Shown here in pieces: positions 45,725 through 53,808 of a DNA stretch of 64,000 nucleotides. Source of the stretch: Bog-756 sp963699085 (lineage in GTDB: Bacteria > Actinomycetota > Acidimicrobiia > Acidimicrobiales > RAAP-2); NCBI GenBank assembly GCA_963699085.1, contig CAVOTH010000003.1:744001-808000 (forward strand), written 5' to 3'. Made by a program: the position numbers and the translations under genes. Every line of letters starts with the position of its first letter. Positions within the stretch are counted from its first letter, which is position 1. The notes below the pieces were generated by a model, which did no database searches, was not told the DNA's origin, and saw only the letters and a list, made by a program, of their open reading frames with translations.

Positions 45725-46852
45725 ATGGACTTCTCATTCAGCGAGGAACAGGAAGCCGTCCGCGAGCTGGCCGACCGCATCTTCACCGACCTGTCCACCC
45801 AGGAGCGGCTCCGCGAGATGGAGATCGACCCGACCAACGAGCGATTCGACCGCAAGCTGTGGTCCGAGTTGGCCGGCGCCGGACTGCTCGGCATCGCCCT
45901 GCCCGAGGACGTCGGAGGTGCCGGGCTCGGCTACCTGGAGACCGGCCTGCTGGCCGAGGCCGCAGGCCGTACCGCCGCCTACGTGCCGGTAGTGGAGTGC
46001 CTGGCTGCCGCCGCACCGGCCGTCGCCCGATTCGGCAGTGCCGACCAGCAGCAGCGGTGGCTGCCCGGCGTGGTGGCCGGCGAAACAGTATTGACAACCG
46101 CTCTGGTCGAACTCGGCGGCGTCCCCTCCGCTCCGGCCGTCGTGGCCGAGCGTTCGGGTGATGGCTGGGCCCTCACCGGGGTCAAGGCGTGCGTGCCGTC
46201 GGGCACCTTCGCCGACGCCGTGCTGGTCAGCGCCCGCATCGAACCCGACGGGGTGGCCGTATTCGTCGTGCCTACGGATTCCGACGGTCTCGCCGTGGAC
46301 GTGCAGACGGCCAACAACGGGCAGCCCGAGGGCCTCCTGACCATGTCCGGGGTCCGGGTGGGTGCCGACGCCCTGCTCGGATCCGTCGAAGACGGACCGG
46401 CGATCGTCGAGTGGCTGGTCCAGCGCAGCACCACCGCACTGGCCCTCGAGCAGGCCGGTGCCGCTGCCGCGTCTCTCGCCCTGGTGGCGGAGTACACCAA
46501 GACCCGCGAGCAGTTCGGCAAGCCGATCGCCACCTTCCAGGCGGTCGGGCAGCGGGCGGCTGACGCTTACGTCGACGCCGAGGCCATCCGTTTGACGGCC
46601 TGGCAGGCCGCCTGGCGGATCGCCGAAGGGCTCCCGGCGGACAAGGAGATCGCGGTGGCCAAGTTCTGGGCGGCCGACGGTGGCCAACGCGTCGTCCACG
46701 CCGCCGTCCACCTCCACGGCGGTGTCGGTGTCGACCGTGAGTACCCACTCCACCGGTTCTTCCTCAATACCAAGCACATCGAGCTCACCCTCGGCGGGGC
46801 GACCGATCAGTTGCTCCGCCTGGGCGCGACCCTGGCCGCCGAGCCGGCGTGA
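45725..46852 (+). CDS. Acyl-CoA dehydrogenase, ChsE1/FadE28-like partner subunit
   Basis: A 375-residue protein. The N-terminus DFSFSEEQEAVRELADRIF is typical. AEYTKTREQFGKPIATFQAV and HLHGGVGVDREYPLHRFFL, then GGATDQLLRLGA, match the FadE28 half of steroid acyl-CoA dehydrogenases, which lacks the usual YGGTxEI motif at the C-terminus. It starts 42 bp after the FadE29-like gene with AAAGAGGA. It is expected to assemble as a heterotetramer with its neighbour. Confidence 0.82.
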   Translation: MDFSFSEEQEAVRELADRIFTDLSTQERLREMEIDPTNERFDRKLWSELAGAGLLGIALPEDVGGAGLGYLETGLLAEAAGRTAAYVPVVECLAAAAPAVARFGSADQQQRWLPGVVAGETVLTTALVELGGVPSAPAVVAERSGDGWALTGVKACVPSGTFADAVLVSARIEPDGVAVFVVPTDSDGLAVDVQTANNGQPEGLLTMSGVRVGADALLGSVEDGPAIVEWLVQRSTTALALEQAGAAAASLALVAEYTKTREQFGKPIATFQAVGQRAADAYVDAEAIRLTAWQAAWRIAEGLPADKEIAVAKFWAADGGQRVVHAAVHLHGGVGVDREYPLHRFFLNTKHIELTLGGATDQLLRLGATLAAEPA

Positions 46853-46891
46853 GCGCTGGCCGGTGACGGATTCGAAGCCGATGTACCGCCG

Positions 46892-47341
46892 GTGAGCGTC
46901 ACCGTCTCCCACCTGGGCGTCTGTGTCTCCGACCTCGAAGCCTCCCTGCGCTTCTACACCGGGGCGCTCGGATTCGAGCAGGTGGCCGCCCACGAGGTCG
47001 GTGAGGAGTTCTCGGACTTGATGGAACTCGACGGGGTCCGCCTGCGGTCGCGGATGATCGCCAAGGACGGGGTCACACTCGAGCTCCTCGGCTATGACGC
47101 CCCGGGAACCACCGGGGACGGCCACAGGCGGCCCATGAACGGGCTGGGACTGACCCACCTCTGCTTGCGGGTCGATGATGTCGAAGCGACGGCAGATGCC
47201 ATCGAGGCCCTGGGTGGGGCGGTCGTGCGAACGACCCGCACCACCATTCCGATGGGGGAGTCGTCGCTGGAATTCCTGTACTGCACCGATCCGGACGGGG
47301 TTCGCATCGAGCTGATGGATTTGGGCATCTGGGCCAGCTGA
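46892..47341 (+). CDS. VOC-superfamily (glyoxalase-like) protein
   Basis: A 149-residue protein with two beta-alpha-beta3 modules: SHLGVCVSDLEASLRFYTGA and GLTHLCLRVDDVEATADAIE. Candidate metal ligands are His in each module start and Glu in LELLGY and RIELMD. The family includes glyoxalase I, methylmalonyl-CoA epimerase and ring-cleavage dioxygenases; this size could fit an epimerase-like or lactoylglutathione-like fold. It follows the dehydrogenase pair by 39 bp and may be cotranscribed. Confidence 0.8.
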   Translation: MSVTVSHLGVCVSDLEASLRFYTGALGFEQVAAHEVGEEFSDLMELDGVRLRSRMIAKDGVTLELLGYDAPGTTGDGHRRPMNGLGLTHLCLRVDDVEATADAIEALGGAVVRTTRTTIPMGESSLEFLYCTDPDGVRIELMDLGIWAS

Positions 47342-47380
47342 CAGTTCCGGAGCGCGCGCGTCGAGCACTGCCGCCTCCGC

Positions 47381-47386
47381 TACCGT
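47381..47386 (+). promoter_or_regulatory. Candidate -10 box, leaderless
   Basis: TACCGT ends 6 nt before GTG 47393. Confidence 0.45.
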
Positions 47387-47392
47387 GAGAGC

Positions 47393-47788
47393 GTGCCCAC
47401 CTCCCCTCCCGAGCCCCAATCCGAGCCCCAGTCCGAGCCCCAATCCGAGCCACTGTCGGTGTCCGACATCGAGCCGGATGAGGCTGACCGTCTGGTAGCT
47501 GCCGGGGCGATGCTGCTCGACGTACGCGAGGACGACGAATGGGCGGCCGGGCACGCGCCGCCAGCTGTGCATCTGCCGATGGGCCAGGTGGTGGATCGAC
47601 TGGCAGAGGTGCCTACCGACCGGATCATCGTCTGCATGTGCAGAGTGGGCGGACGGTCTGGCTCCGTTGCCCTGCACCTGGCCGGCGCCGGCTATGACGT
47701 CCGCAACGTCGCCGGTGGGATGCAGGCCTGGGCGGCGGCGGACCTCCCCGTGGTCGATGGCTCGGGCGGCCCCGGCCGGGTCATCTGA
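47393..47788 (+). CDS. Rhodanese-like domain protein
   Basis: A 131-residue single-domain rhodanese. Motifs are AMLLDVREDDEWAAGHAPPA and the active loop CRVGGRSGSVALHLAGAGYD, with the catalytic Cys in VCMCRVGGRS. The N-terminus is a short EPQS tandem repeat encoded by 12-bp DNA repeats. It transfers sulfane sulfur; the acceptor is unknown. The GTG start is preceded by a leaderless-type box. Confidence 0.88.
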   Translation: MPTSPPEPQSEPQSEPQSEPLSVSDIEPDEADRLVAAGAMLLDVREDDEWAAGHAPPAVHLPMGQVVDRLAEVPTDRIIVCMCRVGGRSGSVALHLAGAGYDVRNVAGGMQAWAAADLPVVDGSGGPGRVI

Positions 47789-47816
47789 CCGCGAGCGACC
47801 CAGGGAACCAGGGACG

Positions 47817-48113
47817 GTGACGGTCTACCTCGACGACTGGCGTCAGTCGGCCCATCTGGGCCCGGTCGATGACCGATGGTCCCACCTGATCGCCGACTCC
47901 GAGGACGAGCTCCACGAGTTCGCCGCCGAGATGGGCATGCGGAAGGCCTGGTTCCAGGAGAAGCCGGGCCGTCCACACCATGCGCACTACGACCTCCCCG
48001 AGCGGGCCCGTTCCGAAGCCGTCGCCCGGGGTGCGGTCGAGATCACCTGGCGCGAACTGGGGCGGAAGTTGCGGGACCGCCGGGTGGACACCGGACCTGC
48101 TGCGGGACGGTGA
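47817..48113 (+). CDS. DUF4031 family protein
   Basis: A 98-residue protein beginning VTVYLDDWRQSAHLGPVDDR with WSHLIADSEDELHEFAAEMG and KAWFQEKPGRPHHAHYDLPE. This is the DUF4031 pattern, a small family of unknown function in actinobacteria. It starts at GTG 47817, 29 bp after the rhodanese stop. Confidence 0.82.
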   Translation: MTVYLDDWRQSAHLGPVDDRWSHLIADSEDELHEFAAEMGMRKAWFQEKPGRPHHAHYDLPERARSEAVARGAVEITWRELGRKLRDRRVDTGPAAGR

Positions 48114-48176
48114 CCCGGTGAGCCCCCGAGCCCCTCAGGTGCCCCGGCGCCCTCGATCGGTTCGCTTGACCCCCGG

Positions 48177-49619
48177 ATGCCCGTCCTGGTGGGTGTGGGG
48201 ACCTCGTCGGACGACGCCGAGGCGTGCGATTTGATGACGTCGGCCGCCCTCGGGGCCCTGGCCGACGCCGGCGGACGTGAGCTGGCCGAGGCGATCGACC
48301 GGATAGCGGTGCCCCAGGGCAGTTGGACCTATCCCGACCCGGCCCGCCTGGTGGCCGATCAGGTCGGTGCTACCGGTGCCACGACGCATCTGGTGGAGTT
48401 GGGCATCCCCCAGCAGAGCTTGATCAACGATGCGATGGCCGCCATCTTGTCGGGCGCTTCGGAGGTCGCCCTGGTGGTCGGGGGGGAGGCCAAACGGTGG
48501 GCACGCGATCAGGAGAAGACCGGTCATGTGCCCAGCGAGACGCCCCAGCCCGGGGCGGTGCCCGATGTTCTCCGTCAGCGGTCCGGCCCTCTCCTCGAGC
48601 CGGTCGAAGTCGCCAACCGACTGTGGGATCCGGTGCAGCAGTACGCCATGATCGAGAACGCGCTGCGGTTCGCCGAAGGGCGGTCGATCGGGGCGCACCG
48701 GGCCGAAGTCGCCGAGTTGTGGGCCCGGTTCGCAGGGGTGGCGGCCGGGAATCCCGATGCCGCCTTCGGCCGGCGGCTCGACGCCGATTGGATCGCCACT
48801 CCCTCGGCCGAAAACCGGCCGTTGGCGTTTCCCTACAACAAATGGCATTCGACGCAGTGGACGGTCAACCAGGCCGCGGCGTTGGTGCTGTGCTCGGTCG
48901 GGACGGCGCAGCGCTATGGGATACCGACCGACCGGTGGGTCTTCCCCCGGGTGGGCCTCGAGTCGAGCCACGCCGTGTCGGTCATCTGCCGCCAGCGCAT
49001 CGATGCCTGGCCGGCTATGGAGATCCTCGGGGGCACGGCGGCGGCGTGGCTCGGTCGACCCCTGGACGAGATCGAGGTGGCGGAGGTCTACAGCTGCTTT
49101 CCGGCGGCCGTCCGGGTCCAACAGGGGGCACTCGGCCTCGACGGTGACGGCACGCCCACCATTACCGGTGGCATGGCGTTCTCGGGGGGCCCCTTCAACA
49201 ACTTCGTCCTCCAGTCCCTGGTGGCGGTGGCCGACCAACTGCGGGCCCATCCCGGTCACCTGGGCCTGGTAACCACCGTCAGCGGACTGCTGACCAAGCC
49301 GGGCCTGGGAATCTGGTCGGCTCGTCCCGACCCCCGCCCGCCGCTCCTGGCCGATCTGGCCTTCGAGGTCGAGTCGGCCACCGGGGTGGTCGAGGCGGTG
49401 GCGACGCTCGACGGGTATGACGGTGGGGGGACCGTAGCCACGTACACCGTGACCTACGAGGGGCTGGATCCGGCGCGGGTTGTGGCCGTGTGCGACACCG
49501 ACGACGGGAGGCGCTGCGTCTCGATCAGTGAGGACCGATCGTTGGCGGCGTCGGCCTGCACGGAGGAGCTGATCGGAACCCGGGTGCGGATCGGATCGGG
49601 GGAGTTCGCGCCGGTCTGA
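48177..49619 (+). CDS. Thiolase-like acetyl-CoA acetyltransferase with C-terminal OB-like domain
   Basis: A 480-residue protein of the SCP2-thiolase-related group. Thiolase-fold segments are HLVELGIPQQSLINDAMAAI, ALVVGGEAKRWARDQ, NQAAALVLCSVGTAQRYGIP, AEVYSCFPAAVRVQQGALGL and GGMAFSGGPFNNFVLQSLVA. The last 80 residues (GGGTVATYTVTYEGLDPAR through IGTRVRIGSGEF) look like an OB-fold extension. A Cys nucleophile in the usual 'CxS' place is not clear, so it may be a lyase-type or non-canonical thiolase. It fits the steroid/terpenoid theme but the substrate is unknown. Confidence 0.78.
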   Translation: MPVLVGVGTSSDDAEACDLMTSAALGALADAGGRELAEAIDRIAVPQGSWTYPDPARLVADQVGATGATTHLVELGIPQQSLINDAMAAILSGASEVALVVGGEAKRWARDQEKTGHVPSETPQPGAVPDVLRQRSGPLLEPVEVANRLWDPVQQYAMIENALRFAEGRSIGAHRAEVAELWARFAGVAAGNPDAAFGRRLDADWIATPSAENRPLAFPYNKWHSTQWTVNQAAALVLCSVGTAQRYGIPTDRWVFPRVGLESSHAVSVICRQRIDAWPAMEILGGTAAAWLGRPLDEIEVAEVYSCFPAAVRVQQGALGLDGDGTPTITGGMAFSGGPFNNFVLQSLVAVADQLRAHPGHLGLVTTVSGLLTKPGLGIWSARPDPRPPLLADLAFEVESATGVVEAVATLDGYDGGGTVATYTVTYEGLDPARVVAVCDTDDGRRCVSISEDRSLAASACTEELIGTRVRIGSGEFAPV

Positions 49620-49670
49620 AGCCAGCGGCGAACCGGACGGCGAACCGGACGGCGGACCGGACTGCTGGCT
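49620..49670. repeat. 12-bp tandem repeat enclosed by a 7-bp inverted repeat
   Basis: AGCCAGC (49620-49626) and GCTGGCT (49664-49670) enclose three copies of GGCGAACCGGAC, the last with one change. It starts at the thiolase-like gene's stop and could act as a terminator. Confidence 0.6.
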
Positions 49671-49731
49671 CCGGTGTCGACGTCACCCTCGTCACCCTCG
49701 GCGGACCTGGGGGCCCGGCGCAACGGGCCGC

Positions 49732-49899
49732 TCAGGAGGCCCGGCTGCTCCAGGACGACTCGTCGGACCACTCGTGGCCGCACCGTCGGCACTGCAGACT
49801 CGTCCCATGGTTTCCCTTGCCCGTTCCCCGGACGATGAGCTTCGGTACGTCCGCCGAGCGGCATTTCGGACACGCCTGATCGCTGCGCACTCCATCCAC
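49732..49899 (-). CDS. Small zinc-ribbon protein
   Basis: A 55-residue protein with two Cys pairs, ACPKCRSADVPKLIVRGTGK and LQCRRCGHEWSDESSW. The layout is that of a TFIIS-like zinc ribbon. The GTG at 49899 has GGAGGT seven bases upstream; the long open frame further up is a shadow of the opposite gene. It may bind nucleic acid or serve as a protein-protein module. Function unknown. Confidence 0.75.
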   Translation of the reverse strand: MDGVRSDQACPKCRSADVPKLIVRGTGKGNHGTSLQCRRCGHEWSDESSWSSRAS

Positions 49900-50036
49900 T
49901 GCACAACCTCCGACTCGTGACCGCCCCCCTTCCACCACGGACGGCCAATTCCGTCCGAACCCTAGAGCGGACCGTTCGAACGCGCCAACGGGCTTGCTCC
50001 CGCTGGTCAGGGGGTCGCGAGCGCCCTCGCGGCCCG

Positions 50037-50042
50037 TAAGGT
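50037..50042 (+). promoter_or_regulatory. Candidate -10 box, leaderless
   Basis: TAAGGT ends 7 nt before GTG 50050, which favours that start over GTG 50041. Confidence 0.45.
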
Positions 50043-50049
50043 GAATCCC

Positions 50050-50955
50050 GTGACCGCCGCTGACTCGCTTCGCGACACCCGCTCCGGGCTCTGGACTGGC
50101 GCCCTCGAGGCGCTCCCCGGCCCCGCCGCCTGCGAGGCTGTCGCCGAACTGGATGAGCTCGGATTCGGGTCTCTCTGGTACGGCGAGGCCTATGGCCGGG
50201 AGGCATTCTCGACCGCCTTGGCCTATCTGGCCGCCAGCCGTCGGATGGTCGTCGGGACCGGGATCGCCAACATCTACGCGCGGGGCGCGATGACAGCCAA
50301 CGGAGCCATCCGGCTCATCGAGTCGCTCAATCCGGGCCGATTCGTTGCCGGACTGGGAGTGAGTCACAAACCGTTGGTCGAACGGGACCGCAAAGAGACC
50401 TATCTGCCGCCGGTGCAGGCCATGTCCGACTATCTCGACGCCCTGGACGCCGCTCCCTACTTCGGTCCCGACGGCGTGAGACCGCCGATCGTGCTGGCGG
50501 CGCTCGGACCCAAGATGCTCGGCTTGGCCCGCGACCGCACGGCAGGCGCCCATCCTTACCTGGTCATGCCGGAGCACACCCTTTCGGCCCGAGCGACTCT
50601 CGGACCTGATCCGCTACTGATCGTCGAGCAGGCGGTGGTACTCAACCAGGATCGGGAGGAAGGGCTCCGGCGGGCCCACGACCATCTCACCATCTACACC
50701 GGCCTGCCGAACTACCGGAATAATTGGTTGCGACACGGATTCACCGAGGACGACCTGGTCAAGGGCGGGTCGGACCGGCTGGCCGATGCCCTCGTGACGC
50801 AGGGCGGCGAGGAGGCGATCCTCGAACGGGTGCGCGGGCACCTCGACGCCGGTGCCGACCACGTGCTGCTCCAGGTCCTCGGCGCCGATCTCGGCGACGT
50901 TCCCATGGACGAGTGGCGGGCGCTGGCCCCGGCGCTGGCCGGGATGGTTCGCTGA
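50050..50955 (+). CDS. LLM-class flavin-dependent oxidoreductase, probable F420 type
   Basis: About 301 residues, luciferase-like TIM barrel. Blocks are LDELGFGSLWYGEAYGREAF, RMVVGTGIANIYARGAMTAN, LNPGRFVAGLGVSHKPLV and VLAALGPKMLGLARDRTAGA, the pattern of mycobacterial F420-dependent oxidoreductases. GTG 50050 is chosen because a TAAGGT box sits at leaderless spacing. The substrate is unknown. With the Ddn-like gene it supports F420 use in the host. Confidence 0.88.
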   Translation: MTAADSLRDTRSGLWTGALEALPGPAACEAVAELDELGFGSLWYGEAYGREAFSTALAYLAASRRMVVGTGIANIYARGAMTANGAIRLIESLNPGRFVAGLGVSHKPLVERDRKETYLPPVQAMSDYLDALDAAPYFGPDGVRPPIVLAALGPKMLGLARDRTAGAHPYLVMPEHTLSARATLGPDPLLIVEQAVVLNQDREEGLRRAHDHLTIYTGLPNYRNNWLRHGFTEDDLVKGGSDRLADALVTQGGEEAILERVRGHLDAGADHVLLQVLGADLGDVPMDEWRALAPALAGMVR

Positions 50956-50967
50956 AGCTGGCCGGGT

Positions 50968-51783
50968 TCAGGTACCGACGCCGACGCTCTCGGCGTCGAT
51001 ACCTGCCGGACGCACGAAAGCACGGAGCAGCCCCACTTCTCGGAAGTTCATCCTGCGGTAGACCGGAAGCCCGTCGGGACTGGCTTGAAGTGTCGCCGTC
51101 CGCAGTCCCTCCTCCCGACCACGCTGCATCACGGCGGTGAGCAGCCTGGTGGCGAGTCCCCGTCGCCGGTACGGTGCCTCGGTGGCGACATAGTGGAGCC
51201 CGAGGTCGTCGCCGAGGGTGAGCGTCATCGCCACGCAGGCGAGCTGGTCGTCGACGACCAGGCCATGAGTGGAGATGCGTTCGTCGCGCAACCGGCCGGC
51301 AATCGGCTCGAACAGTGGGGCGGCGATGCCGTAGGCGCGATCGTTGGCGGCCCCGACTTCGGCCAGAGTCGGTGAGACCATGTCGACCGCTGCGTCGACC
51401 CCGCCCACTGCGTCGGCCCCGCCCACTGCGCCGACCCCGCCCACTGCGCCGACCCCGCCCACTGCGTCGGCCAGGTCCACTGCGCCGGCCAGGTCCAGTC
51501 CCATGCACGGCATGGCGATCTCGGGGTACTCGACCCGGCCCTCGACCTGGTCGGCGAAGGTCCAGACGCAGAGGGGGAGGCGTGGGTCATCCGGCGGCGG
51601 GACGGCGCCAGGAGGAACAACGACGGCGTCCAACCACGGGCTCCTGGCGGCCTGCCCGATTCGGCCCCCGACGACATTCGGACGCCGGATGACGGCGTCG
51701 GGGCCGACTGTCCATCGGGCCGCCGCCGCCAGTACCTCACCGAAGGAGGCGACGGACAGGCGTGCGAACTCGGAGTCGTCCAT
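50968..51783 (-). CDS. GNAT-family N-acetyltransferase with Gly-Ala-Val repeat linker
   Basis: A 271-residue protein. The GNAT core in the C-terminal half has the acetyl-CoA loop YRRRGLATRLLTAVMQRGRE and TATLQASPDGLPVYRRMNFR. The N-terminal half is a second GNAT-like module. Between them lies an AVGGVGAVGGVGAVGGADAV repeat encoded by an 18-bp DNA tandem, probably a flexible linker that may vary in copy number between strains. The substrate is unknown. Confidence 0.82.
   Translation of the reverse strand: MDDSEFARLSVASFGEVLAAAARWTVGPDAVIRRPNVVGGRIGQAARSPWLDAVVVPPGAVPPPDDPRLPLCVWTFADQVEGRVEYPEIAMPCMGLDLAGAVDLADAVGGVGAVGGVGAVGGADAVGGVDAAVDMVSPTLAEVGAANDRAYGIAAPLFEPIAGRLRDERISTHGLVVDDQLACVAMTLTLGDDLGLHYVATEAPYRRRGLATRLLTAVMQRGREEGLRTATLQASPDGLPVYRRMNFREVGLLRAFVRPAGIDAESVGVGT
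51389..51500. repeat. 18-bp coding tandem repeat
   Basis: Four to six degenerate copies of CCCACTGCGCCGACCCCG within the GNAT gene encode the Ala-Val-Gly-Gly linker. Confidence 0.75.
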
Positions 51784-51833
51784 CGACCTCCCGTCGTTGT
51801 TCCACGTAGCGGTCGGACGACGACCCGACCGGC

Positions 51834-52496
51834 TCAGGTCCTGCCCAGGGCTTCCGCCTCCTCCGAAGAGTCCCAGACCCGCTGGAGCAGTCGGAGGAGG
51901 ACATCGGGGGGTTGTGCCCCGGGTATCCCGAAGCGGCCATCGATGACGAAGAACGGCACGCCCGTCGAGCCGAGTTCGACGGCCCTGGCCTCGTCGGCCC
52001 GGACCTCGTCGCCGAACTCATCGCCCGACAGGACCTCCGACACCCGGACCGGATCGAGCCCCACCTCGGCGGCGAGCACGGCCAGCACCTCCGGATCGGA
52101 CACGGAGAGCCCCTCGGTGAAGTACGCCCGGAGGAGGCGCTCCTTCATGGCTCCGCCGATACCTTGATGAGCGGCCAGGTGGATCAACCGGTGGGCATCG
52201 AACGTGTTCCCGATCTGGACCTGGTCGAGGTGGTAGTCCAGGCCGACCGTGGCAGCCAGCTCGGTCATCTGTTGGTTGGCCGTCGACGCCTGGTCACGGG
52301 TCATGCCGTATTTGCGCTCCAGGACCTCATCCATCGAGAGCTCGACCCGAAGCGGTGTGGTGGGGTCGAGCTCGAAACTCCTCCACTCCACTTCGATCTG
52401 GTCGGCGTGTGGGAACGCGGTCAGCGCCGCTTCGAAATTCCGCTTCCCCACGTAACACCAGGGGCAGACCACATCCGACCAGATCTCCACCTTCAC
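51834..52496 (-). CDS. DsbA-family oxidoreductase, FrnE-like
   Basis: A 220-residue thioredoxin-fold protein with a helical insert. The active site is CPWC in KVEIWSDVVCPWCYVGKRNF, the cis-Pro loop is GSTGVPFFVIDGRFGIPGAQ, and IGNTFDAHRLIHLAAHQG is typical of FrnE/2-hydroxychromene-isomerase-like members. No signal peptide, so cytoplasmic. GTG 52496 follows GGAGG by 7 nt. Probable disulfide oxidoreductase or glutathione-like transferase; substrate unknown. Confidence 0.92.
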   Translation of the reverse strand: MKVEIWSDVVCPWCYVGKRNFEAALTAFPHADQIEVEWRSFELDPTTPLRVELSMDEVLERKYGMTRDQASTANQQMTELAATVGLDYHLDQVQIGNTFDAHRLIHLAAHQGIGGAMKERLLRAYFTEGLSVSDPEVLAVLAAEVGLDPVRVSEVLSGDEFGDEVRADEARAVELGSTGVPFFVIDGRFGIPGAQPPDVLLRLLQRVWDSSEEAEALGRT

Positions 52497-52551
52497 GACA
52501 GTGCCTCCATGTTTACGCCTCCGTCCACGACGCTACCGGGAGAGTGGCCGC

Positions 52552-52557
52552 TAGCGT
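52552..52557 (+). promoter_or_regulatory. Candidate -10 box, leaderless
   Basis: TAGCGT ends 7 nt before ATG 52565. Confidence 0.45.
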
Positions 52558-52564
52558 TTCGCCC

Positions 52565-52864
52565 ATGGTCCTCGAGCACGCCCTCATCAATGTCCGTCCC
52601 GGCACCCACGACGAATTCCAGTTCGCCATCACCAAGGCCCGCGAGGTGATCTCGGCGTCGCCCGGGTTTTGCTCGTTCGCCCTCCATCGGGGGATCGAGT
52701 CCCCCGACCGCTATCTCCTCCTCGTCGGCTGGGAGAACGTCGAGGCGCACACTGTGGGCTTCCGAGAGTCCCCGGCCTTCCTCGAGTGGCGCTCGCACAT
52801 CGGGCCGTTCTTCGACTCGCCGCCCGAAGTCGACCACTTCAGCCCGCTCCCCGGCCTCTCCTGA
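52565..52864 (+). CDS. Antibiotic biosynthesis monooxygenase (ABM) domain protein
   Basis: A 99-residue dimeric alpha/beta-barrel protein: EHALINVRPGTHDEFQFAIT, SPGFCSFALHRGIESPDRYL, LLVGWENVEAHTVGFRESPA. The size and pattern fit ABM-domain enzymes such as quinol monooxygenases and haem-degrading relatives. No cofactor residues can be fixed by eye. Divergent from the DsbA-like gene. Confidence 0.87.
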   Translation: MVLEHALINVRPGTHDEFQFAITKAREVISASPGFCSFALHRGIESPDRYLLLVGWENVEAHTVGFRESPAFLEWRSHIGPFFDSPPEVDHFSPLPGLS

Positions 52865-52897
52865 AGGGACTGCCGGTTCGCGCCTTCGGGGCTCCCG

Positions 52898-53695
52898 TCA
52901 GACTCCGGCAGTACCCAACTCGGCCACGGCGGCCAGGTGACCTGCGAGCTCGGACAACGATGTCCGAGCATTGAGCCCGCTGGTGGACGGCATCACATAG
53001 ACCGGTCGCCCGGCGACACCGTGAGGTTGCGGTCCGGCGACCGAGTGGGGGTCCATCACCGTCCGCCATCCGGACAGGCCGACGAAGCAGATGGCGCCAG
53101 GTTGCAACCATGCCACCAGTCGGGAAACCCGATCGAAACCGGTCCCATACTCGGCCCGGGTCACTTCGGCGGCGGTCCTTGTCGGCCGCTTGGAGAAGTC
53201 GGTCATTCCGACCCCACGGGCAAGCGCGGCGACCGGATCACGATCGGCGTCGACCAGCCCGGCTTCCAGTGCGGCGGGCCAGAAGCGGTTGCCAGGTCTG
53301 GCGTACCCGACCCCGGCGGCGGCCGAAAAGGGTGACGGATTGACCCCGCAGATGAGCAGGTGCATTCCGGGTCCCACCGAATCAGCCAGCGTCGGCTCGC
53401 GCACCACACGGGCCCGGAACATGCCCTGGCGATCGGTTCGAACCGTCGATGCCAGAGCGAAGCCGGCGCCCGTGATCAGATCCGGGAGCAGTTCTGAGAA
53501 GGCACGGTGGGAGTCGGTGCCGCGGACGGCCATCGCCACTTCGGTGCCTTCCGGCAGGGACCGCTGGGCCACATGGAACATGAGTGGCAGTTGGTCGACG
53601 GGAACGTCCGGGACGGTCCACGGCCGGGCGGCACCCCGACGAGTCGGCACGCCGGGCAGCTCCGTGGGGGCGCCGGGGTCGACAGCTGCGGGCAC
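52898..53695 (-). CDS. Mismatch-specific uracil/thymine DNA glycosylase (Mug-like) with N-terminal extension
   Basis: A 265-residue protein. The Mug motif is ICGVNPSPFSAAAGVGYARP, then GNRFWPAALEAG; FVGLSGWRT and VMPSTSGLNA complete the glycosylase. The catalytic Asn lies in GVNPS. About 115 residues precede the domain (FHVAQRSLPEGTEVAMAVRG, then TDSHRAFSELLP), longer than E. coli Mug. It removes uracil or thymine from G mismatches. The GTG start has a TACGCT box 6 nt upstream. Confidence 0.88.
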   Translation of the reverse strand: MPAAVDPGAPTELPGVPTRRGAARPWTVPDVPVDQLPLMFHVAQRSLPEGTEVAMAVRGTDSHRAFSELLPDLITGAGFALASTVRTDRQGMFRARVVREPTLADSVGPGMHLLICGVNPSPFSAAAGVGYARPGNRFWPAALEAGLVDADRDPVAALARGVGMTDFSKRPTRTAAEVTRAEYGTGFDRVSRLVAWLQPGAICFVGLSGWRTVMDPHSVAGPQPHGVAGRPVYVMPSTSGLNARTSLSELAGHLAAVAELGTAGV

Positions 53696-53701
53696 GGGGT
53701 G

Positions 53702-53707
53702 AGCGTA
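53702..53707 (-). promoter_or_regulatory. Candidate -10 box, leaderless
   Basis: TACGCT on the minus strand, 6 nt before GTG 53695. Confidence 0.45.
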
Positions 53708-53808
53708 CCGGGAGGACTCTGAGGCGGTCGTCCCTCGGACCGGTCAACCCGCCCACCACCCGCCTGCCCTGCTCGCCCGTCGGTGACCACGGTGATTGAC
53801 TGGCGCCC

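Noticed and set aside
51389..51500. Possible CRISPR-like repeats
   Set aside because: Units are 18 bp, contiguous, in frame within a GNAT gene and without unique spacers.
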